In this document: positions 42,640 through 54,600 of the stretch, in pieces
Numbering within the stretch: position 1 is the first letter of the stretch
Layout: each line of letters starts with the position of its first letter
Assembly (NCBI GenBank): GCA_012845835.1
Contig: JABAKD010000016.1
Location: forward strand, 19,081,696 to 19,145,695
DNA length: 64,000 nt
DNA from: Undaria pinnatifida
Lineage: Eukaryota > Sar > Phaeophyceae > Laminariales > Alariaceae
Direction of reading: 5' to 3'
Made by a program: the position numbers and the translations under genes
Notes under the pieces: generated by a model
Told to the model about the DNA's origin: nothing
Databases searched by the model: none
What the model saw: only the letters and a program-made list of their open reading frames with translations

Positions 42640-45600
42640 CTGGGTGGGTGGCAGGAGATGGGGGGTGGTGGGGGGGGGGAAGCGGGGAGGGGGGGGGTGG
42701 GGGAGGGTACAGTGCGTGCACGAAAAGGGTGCTTATTACGGATGGTCGAACGGGTGCACTTAATCATGTACGTCTGAGAAGTGTGCATAAATCAACGAAG
42801 TGTGCGCGCGGTTGTACGCGTGATTTTTCTCATCAAAGGGTCTTTCCAACGGATATATGGGGGGGGGGGGGGGGGGGAGGGGTAGGGGGGTTATCCCGAC
42901 AGCCATTTTGCGCGCGCAACTGGCGCAGGCAGAAGGGGAAGATGCTTCCCTTTCCAAAAACATAGGATGAAAACAGACACATTCAGGACGTCCGCCTCGC
43001 TCTTCATCAAGCAAACCAGAACAACAACCCCCCCTTCCCTCGCTCACCAAATAAACAAGACCAAATCGACCTCCCTCTCTGAGCCCCCCTCCCTTACATG
43101 CATCCGACGCCTTACCTTGGAGGCGTGGTCGATGGAGTCGCGGAAGGGGAAGAAAGCGTCGGAGGACAGGCTGACCCCGGTCAGCTCAGCCAGGAAGGCG
43201 TTCTTTTCCTCGGTCGTCAGGGCTTCCGGCACCGAGTCGAAGTTAGACTCCCACGCCAACCGCTCAGACGCCGTGATGTCACCCTCGATGTACCTGCGAC
43301 ACGAATTGATAATATGAAGGGAAAAACCGCAAAAGAAAACAGTCAAAAACTGAAAAGACAAAGCTAAAATAAATGAAAGGCGGCATTTGTTGCAAACATA
43401 CACGGAATCACACTGAAAGACGAACAGACACATAAACAAAAGCAGGCAGACACAGACAGACACACGAAAAGACGGACGACCACACACACAAATATTCGTA
43501 CACGTTTTTATTTTGTTTTGCTGGGTGTTTTTTCGCTCAAGATAAGAATGGTTTATCCTGATTTATATTTTTCTTCCACGCAAGAATCACTAGAGCCTGT
43601 ATTGTCAACACGAACAAGATCATGGCAATGAGTTATTGCGACAACAACAGCAAGAACAAAAACAAGAACATATAAACACAATGACACACACACCGAACGC
43701 GGGCGTTGACGCGGTCCTGTCGCTTGCTCCCGGCCTTGAACGCCAATCCCTGAACCTTGGGGTGGTGCCTCAGCCACCACACCGACACCTATCCATATAA
43801 GCGAACAGGAACAACAAGGGACATAAATACAAAGACTGTGAATCGGAGAGCAAAATAGATTGAATCCATCAATCATACTTTGGCCAAGCCTAATCAGAGC
43901 GGAGGCGAGGGCAAGCAGTTGCCCCTCCCCCCACCAGCACCAACACTAACGCCAACCCGACGACGACAACACGAAACGCTAACTCTCCGACTCGCCTCGA
44001 TCCCATCAACCTCCCCCCCCCCCCCCCCCGACTCGCACACCCCTTCCTAGGCCCAAGCACATATAGGCATAAAAAAATTGAGACAGGCACGATTAAAGGC
44101 AGCTGCCTGAATGGCCAAAACGTGCCTGAAACGTGCCTATATATTTAAGGCATACGCCTTAAATAATGCCTTAGGCGTACCTTAAACCAGATGAGCCTGC
44201 CGAGGTACACCCGACACTAATATCAAGTAGTTTAGGGTTTCAGGCATAAATGCCAATGTTGCTCAACACATGACTGTAACATAGGTTCCCCCTAATTTGC
44301 GGGGAGTTCCAACCTAACGGCGTTTTTTTTAGAGCCTTTTTTGTCGTTTTGACATGCCTGGCCTTGCCTGAAAGGCACGAAAAGGCGTTCAGGCATTATT
44401 TCAGGCATGCCTTAAAGGCCTGGGCCTACCCCTCCCCCCCCCCCCCGACCCCATACGTGACATGAGTGTACCCCCCCCCCCATCCCCATCCCCTTGCTCC
44501 CATCCCCCCTACCCACCCCACCCCACCCTCACCTTCCTCGCTGCGAGCTTGACGCAGTCGACGCGGCTCTGCTGCCCAGCCCCGACTCCAACCATCTGCC
44601 CGCGCGTGGCGTAGCCGACGGAGTTGGACTGCGTGTACTTGGTCGTGATCGACGCAACCACTAGGTCGCGCTGGGCCTCCTCGGGCAAGGTTTTCGTCGT
44701 GCGAACGTCCTGCTTTCCCCGCATCGCGGCACACGGCGACGCGTGTGATATCGCGCAGTACCGTAGAGTACCGCGCCAAGTCGTACAAGTGTGGCAAAAA
44801 CAAAATCGGAGAGAAAAAAAACAGTGTATTTACAGTTAGCTGCGTGCATTTTTTTTTCGACGTTCTGCGTATTTTCGTATCCGAATGGCGCGCTTGTTTG
44901 CGGTTTGTTACGTGTCTTTGTTGACAAAATACTAAGTCAGCTAAGTGGGTTACAGCGCCGCTCCAAAGGGTAACTACTACCAGAGAGTAGACGCGAAGCT
45001 ATCTATTCCAACTCATAGCGCAAACAAAAAAGGTTACCGCTGCTGTATCACACGGGCTGCTGCTGCGGCTGCAGCTGCTGCGTATTCGTCGTACGAAAAG
45101 ATGGCTGGTGGGAATCGGGGGGGGGAGGGGTGTACTCAGCTTGTGCATAGCCGTAGTCGTATGGCCATAGAACCTCGCATCCCTACTATGCCGGGACGGA
45201 GCACGTCGGGTTTTCACCAACCAGGCAGACATTGCGTGCACCGTGAGGTGCTCGGCGAGTCGCATGAAGGGTGAACTGCATCCTTTCAAGAACCGCTCGT
45301 AAGACGGACTTCAGAACCTTTTGCCTACTTTCTTGCTTACGGATGACAGCGCCAATCAGTTACTTGGTTTTCTGGTGTAGCCACTCCAGAGACAGCAATG
45401 GGGGCGTATTCATTTGTTGCTTGCCTTAGCCATTTGACCATTGACCACGCACCCCTTTCGAGGCGGAGCACCGTTCCTACTCATAATAGAGACACTTCCA
45501 ACGTTTGGGCGCTCATTACGCTTCTTCCATAATAATACATAAAACTGTTTGCTTATCCTATCCCCGTCCTGTTTCGCCATCTGTGGCCACCATCTGTCTC

Positions 45601-48600
45601 CTAGGATAGCGATCGTCCTCTCGCTACTCTCTAGTCTACCAAACTCTTCCATGTCACATTCGTCTAATTTCCTAATCTTTTCCTCTAATAAATCTCGTTC
45701 CTCCTTGTATATTTCACATTCCTCTACTATGTGAGTCCTACTTTCAAGCGGGCCCATCAGCACTTCAGGCCCAGACAGCACAAACAACCCGTGACAAGAT
45801 TGACACACTCAACCCACGCGCACGACAGTGACAACCACGACGGACATGGCCGACGTTCCAGGAAGCCCTCCCAGCGGCACCCCTCTGAATAAATACTGCT
45901 CTCGTTGTCAGCGCCAGCTCGTGCTGCTACAGAGTACGGTACTCGGTAGCAGCACGGGTATTCTGTAGCAGCACGGCCTGGCGCTGACAACGAGGGCGGT
46001 ATTCATCCAGAGGGTTACCGCTGGGAGGGCTCCCTGGAACGTCGTCCATGTACGTCGGGGTCATCACTGTCGTGCGCGTGGGTTGATTGTGTCAATCTTG
46101 TTACGGGTTGTTTGTACTGTCTGGGCCCGAAGTGCTGATGGCCCCGCTTGAGAATCATGCTCAAGGTGAACGCCTCTCGCACGATAAAAACCGGGGATAG
46201 GGGATGCAGAAACCCCAAACCCGCCGAACATCTCTCGCAGGAGGAAAACCGGGAATAGGGGATGCAGAAACCCCAACCCCGTCGGGGATGTTGCGGAAAC
46301 CAGGGGATTTTCCTTAAATATGGGATGCTGAGGAAACCAGGGGGTTTGCCTTATCCATGCCCAAGGCCAAAAAACTTTAAAAGGCTTGCCACGCGCGACA
46401 CACTCCACGGATCGCGCCCAAACCTCCGGCAACGTCACCCCAACGGTCGAATTGTGCCCACCACCCCCAACGTTTCGGACAAAGGTGCGAGCACGAAGAC
46501 GTGTGTCCGAAAAAGAAAAAAGGACAATTGTACGTACACATACTGTTGTGCCACGCGGGCATTTCGGGAGGGGGGGCATCTGAAATACGCCCCGTTCCCA
46601 CCCTCCGCCTTCCACCCCGTCATCCCCCCTACCCCACCCCTTAACCCTCTCCCCTTTAGCTCTTGGGGTCAATTTTTTGGTGCTGTAGGCGATCGAGTTC
46701 CTGTCCTGGTGGAAGCTGCCGCACTCAAACATGTAAGTAGTTTCAAGAACAAAATCATTCAATCAGTATGTACCAGGTACCAAGACGACAGATTCCACTA
46801 CCAAAAAGCCACAATAGACAAACGCAAACACACAGACAAAATTAAAACCGGTATAACTGCTGGCTGTGCAAATTATGCGGCCTGCTGATGCTGCGTATTC
46901 ATGTCACAAAGAGGGGAGGGGGGGGGGGGGGTACATCGGAAACACCATCCTCTTTCCCCCCTCACCCCCATCCTCTATCATTAGGAGAAGGAACGGTGCT
47001 CCGTCTCGAAAGGGATGCGTGGTCAATGTTCAAACTACCAAGGCACACAGTAACTGAGTACGCCTCCCCCCCGCGACCCCGCCCTCCTCGCCTCCCCCCA
47101 CCATCCCCTAACCCCTCCCCACCCATTCCCGATCCCCGATTCCCTACCCATTAACGCTTGCCTTCAAGGCTTCGGCACCGAAGGCGACCGAGTTCCTGTC
47201 CTAGCAGAAACTGATGCCATAAGCCTCCCGCAACTCCCCGGTAGGGACCCTCTAATCTCCCCCCCTCCACCCCCCACCCCCCTCGCCTACCCCATCCCCT
47301 ATCCCCTTCCCCCAACAACGCTTGCCTTCAAATTTTCGGCGCTGAAGGCGACGGAGTTCCTGTCCTGGTAGAAACCGACGCCGTAAACCTCGCGGAACTC
47401 TCCCGTAGGCGCCTCGTAATCGGGCTTGGCCTGCAGCACGATGAACTTGCCGCCCTTCTTTGCCTTGAGGATCTCCAAAGCGGCGGGCTCGTAGCCAGGG
47501 GCGATAATGCCGTCGGCCACCTGCATATCATTGCCGTTTAAAAACAATACATCCCGATTATAGTCTAGACTACGAACATACAATATATATATTTGTTTTT
47601 ATTGCTTTTTTTTTGGGCTGCATGGACAGGGCCAGGGGACAAGAAAACCCCAGCTGGTTGCTTCTTTCTCCCCCTCTCCCCCTCCCTTTAAAGGGAAAGG
47701 CAAGCGCTAAGAAATAAGGTGAAAGAGGAGAAGCACTCAGAGATGTATGTGGGGTTGAGGGAAGATATTGGAATGAAAGCGTCTCTGCACGGCCCAATGG
47801 ACTACGCTGAAACTGCGATTTCGTGTGGGGGACCTGGACCTACCAAAAAGAATAAAGAGATATACCAGTCAGTATCGATTATGCTGTGGTAAAAATCAAT
47901 CAGTATACTGGACTGCAGCAGTATACTGGCCGAGCGAAGCGAGTAACGCCGACCGAAGCGAGTAATGCCGAGCAAGTCGAGGCGGCCGAGCGTAACTCGG
48001 CCAATAGGCCACCCCCGGCTCGTGAGGGGGCGGCGCTGGAGGCGCCGCCAGAGGGTCCAAAAATAAGCATTCTCGCTTCATTTCCCACCACAATCAGGTC
48101 TCAAAACTGTATTGGCCGGGTTGGTTGCGGTCATCTACACAGAAAAAACCAAGAAAATGCATGCAACGTGTGGCAATGATGTGACGTTCTTCACGTTTTT
48201 GGTGTTCGCGGAAGTGCGTCATAAGTCTTTCTGACGTATCTAGAACTTAATAGTTCCGGTTTCTCCGTCGCTGCTACCCTTGGGGCACAGGGTAGTAAGC
48301 TCTCACCAGCAAACAAAACACAGGAAAACACCGACACACAAAACACGAAAACAAAACGAAAAAACTAAGTAACTCTGCTCGTACATGTGACCGGTATCAG
48401 GTAGCAGGTACTCAACGCAGAGAAAGAGACCAAACATGAAAAAAGTGGACGGAAGGAACGCGTGAAATATCTCAACAGCCGAGGGGTGGCGGAGGTCTTT
48501 TAACGTAAAACAAGAAACAGGTGAAGTTAAGAACGCGTGAAAAGGAGCAAAAGGCCGGGGGGGTGGCAGAGATCTTTCAGCCAACACAAGAAAAAAAAAT

Positions 48601-51600
48601 GCCCCAAAAAAGTTACCAGTGAACAACAAAGAAAGAAGGAAAGAAAACAGAGATGACTAGAACATAACATAGCAATATAGACGAGCAGCTGAAGGATACA
48701 CCGCAACTCCGTATCATACACATACCTGGCACCAGATGTCTGCAACAGCAACAAAAATACACACGAAAGTCTCTATAAAAAGAAGAGGACAACACCCAGA
48801 GAGGGAGGGTGAGAAGGGAGGAAGGGGGTGGGGATCGGAAAAGTAATACTGTAGCTTAATTCGCCAGCATTTGGAGAGTTTCCGTACCATAATATGGCGT
48901 GCTTATTGGACATACGTCAGATAAAAACTACTGGCGAATATACTGGCCGGGCCAATCAGTAGATTACTACTGCCAGTACCACTAAGCCAGTGCCCAGCCC
49001 TAGATATACCAGTAGTCGGGAGGAGGACGTGGCTACAAATATGTGCTCGTGTGGCATAGCAATAGAGAGTAGGACCCACATGGTAGGAGAATGTGAAATA
49101 CACAAGGAGAAACGGGATGCGTTAGAGGAGATGAGGAAATTAGACGGATGTGATATGGAAGAGTTTGGTAGACTATAGAGTAGCGAGAAAACGATCGCTA
49201 TCCTACGAGATAGACGGTGGCCGCAGACAGCGAAACAGGACGGAGATAGGATAAGCAAACAGTTTCTGTGTAGTATATGGAAGAAGCGCAATGAGCGCCC
49301 AAATGACGGAGGTGTCTCTATTAATAGTAGGACTAGGAACGGTGCTTCGTCTCGAAAGGGATGCGTGGTCAATGGTCAAACGACTAAGGCAAGCAACAAA
49401 TGAGTACCCCCCCCCACCCCCCCCCCCCCCTCCCGCACCTCCCTCCTTTCCACTATCTCTCTCTTACCTAGCCGTGGCCTCGTGGACAATATCCGACATC
49501 GCGGCGAAGTCCGGGAATAATGACATGGGGTCGGCACTGCGCACTCTTCCTAAGGACTGCGAACGCGTATGATGTGATTACTACTCCCGCTACCGCCGCC
49601 CCCACCCCTTCCTTTCTACCATCCCTCTCTCGCTCCCCTCCTCTCGCTCCTCCGCCCCCCGCCCTCACCCTATGGCTCTCGTACCCGCTCCTCCATCTCG
49701 ATCTACATTATCATAACATACACATTGTAAAAAACTGCTCAGTGGTGAGCAGCTTGATCAGCGGTGAGCCTGTATTACTTCTCAGCGGTGAGCGTACCGA
49801 AGGGCCCTGCTGCGTTTTCACCCAAGAGATAGTTCATAAAAATATTACATGTATACTTGTAAGTATATATATATATCCCACCTCCCTCTTGAGGACCCTT
49901 GCCGTGGCTTCGTCAACAATGTCGGATATCGCAGCAAAATCTCCGAAGGACGACATGGGGTCGGCGTTGCGCGCTCGAATGTAGGCCACTGCCACCGGGG
50001 TCATCTCCGCGGTTCCCACCTGTGTGTTGGGTGTGCGCGTGTGTGCGGCTTTTAGTTTGTTTCAATTACTTCAATGTAGCCTATGCCTGTTATATTTTTT
50101 AGTTAGTTTCGTTCATTTTGTTTTTACGTCTAGCCACTGCATTGCTGCGCGAGCTACTGAGCTCGCTGTGCTGGGTGCTGAACTATTTGCTGTGCGGCTA
50201 GTGCATTGTGCGAGCTACTGATTTGCTATTCAAGCTACTGCTGCACTTTGCGACCCATTTGAACTGCACACATCACCACGTTTAATCTCCAGCTCAACCC
50301 GCAAGAAGATTCACCCTCAGGGACCTTCTGGACAAGCCGCGATCACAGGTGTCTTCCCTTCGCCCCCCCGGTACATGCCTTCATTTTTATCGCGCATAAG
50401 GTTCAGCATTCCCAATTCTCAGCTTTTTTATGCTCGTCGATTTTCATCGATTTTTTGCTATCCCATGCTGTCGCGCTATCTGCTCGTCAGCGTTTACGTA
50501 CTATAAACTTGTTTGGGCAGGTTGGTGCTACTTGCCCGGCTACTTGCACGGTGGTTAATTATTTTTTCAATAGTTTTGAATAAGAGTTGTGTCCCCCTTT
50601 CCAACTTGCGACACCTCCGATAGTTCAACGCAACCACATCCCAGAGGGGAACCTTGTACCAGCTACCGAACCGAACGACACTTGCCTCGTCAGCAGCGAT
50701 CTCCGCGTCGCTATGAGGAACTCCAACCGCGGCACTGGCGGGGCTGACGTGCCTGAAGGACGCCGGCACACCAACCCAACCCAACCCAACCCAATCCAAT
50801 CCCATCCAAGCCAACTCAACTAAAACAAAATCAACCCAAAACCAAACCAAACCAAACTAAACCACACTGAATAGCAACTTGCCTCGTAAGCGGCGATCTC
50901 CGCTTCGCTGAGAGGAATCCCGACCGCGGCTCCGGCGGGGCTGACGTGCTTGAAGGACGCAGCGGCGGGGAGGCCGGTTGCGGCGCGCAGCTCCTTGACC
51001 AGCTGCCACGCGTTCGTCGCGTCCAGCAGGTTGATGTAGCCCTGTTCGTTGGATCGTTCGGTGGTACGTCAAAAAACAATATTGGTACATGAGTGATGGC
51101 GTTTGTTTGTTTGTTGGGTGGATTGATTGGCCGAGTTGATAGTTACACAGGCATATCTATCGGTCGGACCAGCAGAGGCAGCAACAACAAGATCACCAGC
51201 AACAACAGCGACATTACCATGAGCAGGAGCAGCAGCAGCGTAAGGCCGCTTCAGCAACAACAGCTTTCAACAAAACCTTCAACGACGGCAACAGCAACAA
51301 CCATAATTACAGCAACTACAGAAACAACCCCACCACGAACTTCCCCCAAACACGCCCCCTCGATGGAGGCGGCAACGGCCAAAACATCATAACGCAGCGA
51401 GACTCTGCAAGCCTCACCGGCGTGCCGCCCAGGTTCGAAAATGGAAGCAACAAGAACAACAATTTCAACAGCACCAACAGCAACAACAAGCAAAAACAAC
51501 TACACAAACAACCCCACCCTAACTCTTCCCAACACGCCCCCCCGATGGAGGTAGCAGCGGCGACCAAAACAACAAACGCGGCGGCATTCCGGGATCACCG

Positions 51601-54600
51601 AACCTCACCGGCGTGCCCCCCAGGACCAAAAATGGCAAAGACAACAATCACAATAACCTTACCGCGAACTCCACCCCAACACTCCCCCTCGATGGCGGCA
51701 GCGGCAGCGGCCAAAACAACAAACGCGGCGGGATTCAGACGGCGGCCAAAACGCCAAAACGCGGCGGGATTCAGGGATTCCCGAACCACACCAATGTGAC
51801 GCCCAGGACAGAAAATGGCAACAGCAACAACAATAGTCCCAACAAGCACGACAACTACACAAACAACCGCATCCCCAACTTCACCCCAACACCCCCTTTA
51901 GACGGAGGCGACGGCGGCCGAAAACGACAAGGCACGGCAGGGTTCCGGGATTGCCGAAACCTTACCCAGGACAGAAAACAGCAACAACAGCAATGACATC
52001 ATTAGCATGAGCAACAGCAGCAATTCGGCCGCTTCAAAAAATAAAATAAAAATCAACAGGCTTCAATAACAGACTTCAACAACAAGGACAACAACAGCAG
52101 CAACAACAACAACAACAACAACCACAACTACAACAACAACAACAACAACAACCACAACAACACCCACCACAACCACATAAACAACCCCAGCCCAACACGC
52201 CCCCGCGATGGAAGAGGCGACGACGGCCAAAAACTACAAAACGCCGCGGGGTTCCCCGATTCCCAAAAATTTCACCGGCAAAGATGCCAGGAGACGCGTC
52301 CGTCAAGGGAAAACATGTACCGGCCAAGGGTGCAAGGCCAAGTTTTCCACACTAAAACCTAGTGGTTTGGCGTCCGCCAAGCCAAATTACGCCTTTTACT
52401 GGCGGAAAACAATCTCACACTATCTACAAGTACTCTTCCCCCCCAAAAACGTGGGCGCAGTTCTAAAGGGGCTACGGAAAAAAATCGGTCACGATGTCAA
52501 GAGGTGAAAGCGCTGTTTCCTGACGAATTTCCTCACCGGCGTGCCGCCCAGGATCGTAAATGGCAAATCCCTCCCGGAAAGTGAGTAAACCCCGGCATCC
52601 TTCTGCTGGGGGTTGCAGCCGTACTTAAGGGCCATCTCGCGGTGGTATACCCTCGACGTTACCGGGGCCGCGGACCCCAGCTCCCCGCAGAACCAGGAGC
52701 TGATAGCGCTGTCATAGGCGGCGGAGAGGGCGTAGGCTGCCGCCGCGAAGGAACGCCGCGTACCCAGCGTCGTGCACCCGTCCTGTGTTCGGGTATCGTA
52801 TGGTACGGTTTGCAAAGGTTTCGTGGTTATAATCTTGATGCGGTTTTTTGTACCCGGTATTTCCTGTTTGCAGTTTGCTGCGGTACTTGGTGGCTAGGGG
52901 CATTACTTGCGGTTTTCGAGGTTGCTCGGTTTTAGCGGTTTTCGGGTGTTGAAGTCATCTGAAGTTACGCTGCTATTTGAGGCTTATCGGCGGTGTTCGA
53001 GGTTATGCGGTTTTGATTTCTGAGGATATGCGGTTTATGCGTTTGTTAGCGATTGGGGCGTTTTACGTGTGTGAGGTTAGCAGCGTTTTTGCAGCTGGGT
53101 TGTAGAAAATCAGGAGCTGATAGCGCAGTCGTATGCGCGGCCAAGAGGGCGCCCGCCGGCGCGAAGGACCACCGCGTGCACAGCGTCTTGCACCCGCCCT
53201 GTTTTCGGGTATCGTTTGGTACGGTTTGCATTTTTGCTTGCGGTTATTGATGCGGGTATGACATATTTGACATTGCAGCTATATGGGGCATTTTTCCCGG
53301 TTTCGGGTTTATTTGCGGCTTATGGGGGGTACGCATTTTTCTTTTTTTTGTGCCGTTTTTGCGGCTATATGAGTTTATACACGGCTATTTGTGGCTCTGC
53401 GGTTTTCTAGGTTTCGCGGTTTTCTAGGTTATGCGGTTTTCTGTTGTTTTGAGTTTGGCGTAAGTTTATTAGTGTTCGTGGCCTTTGGCGTTTGTGAGAT
53501 TTTTCGGGTTTCTAGCGTTTATGGTTTAGCAACCAGGAGCTGGCGGTGCTGTTGTAGGCCGCCGCCAATGACCGCCGCATGCCCAAGGTCGCGCGTGCAC
53601 CCGTCCTATTTCGGGTATATGGTATTATACGGTTGGACAGGTGTTGCGGTTATTGATGAGGTTTGTTGCGGACTGTTGCGGTTTTGCGGGTTTTTCCGAA
53701 TTTCTGGTTTAGTAGCTTATGTGGTGTTGTGTTCACACCATCGGAAACAAAAACAGGTACAGCAGGCTTGGCTAAAACAGGTACAGCAGGCTTGGCTTGG
53801 CTTGGATTTGGTACGTTATGCTTCGCCCTATTTCGCTGGGGTTCGATTCGATTAGGTTGGTTCGATTTAGATTCATATTGCCTCGTTTCGCTATGGTCCG
53901 CTTCAGTAAAAGCTTGCTTGCCGATGCCCCCCCCCCCCTCCCCCCCCCATTCCTGTCCCCCTTCCTCTGCCCCTCCCTCTCTCCCTCCCTCTTCCCCTCC
54001 CTCCCTCCCTCTTACTCACGTTGGCCTGCATCTCCGCCATCACGGCCGGGTACTGGTCCGGGCTGGTGCAGATCGTCACGTACTTGTGGTTCTTCGCAGA
54101 GCTGACACAGGTGGCCATTCACGAACGAGAATAAAAGCAATAATAAGGACAGTAACAATAACGAGAGCAAGAACAAGAACACGAACAAGAATAAGAACAT
54201 CGACTACAACAAGGACAAGACCAAGAACAAGAGTAATAACATAACTAGAACAAGAACAAGAACAAGACTAGCAACAAGACCAAAGAGCAAGAGTAAGAAC
54301 AAGAACAACAACGGCGATAAAACACGACAGTGCTAGAGGAGTGGTTGCAACGAAGATTGGGGGACGGCGGGGCAAAGGCAGAGGCAGGGGGGGAGAGAGG
54401 GGCGGTAGGGACAGAGGGAATAGGAAAACAGGACGCAAGGGGGACAGGAGGATAGATTATATGCGAAGGGGTGCATGCGGGATCGTTGCGGTCAGCTTCG
54501 CAGTACGTAAGTCTCTCCCTACATCCGTCCGCGTGTCGGTCCTTCTACCACTTCCTCCTGATCTCTACAACTCCCTTCTTTCCTTTTCAACTCCCTACTT

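Noticed and set aside
43044-43487. 147-residue minus-strand frame treated as one protein
   Set aside because: It is ATIC exon 10 plus read-through into the flanking introns; the upstream hydrophobic part lies before the acceptor.
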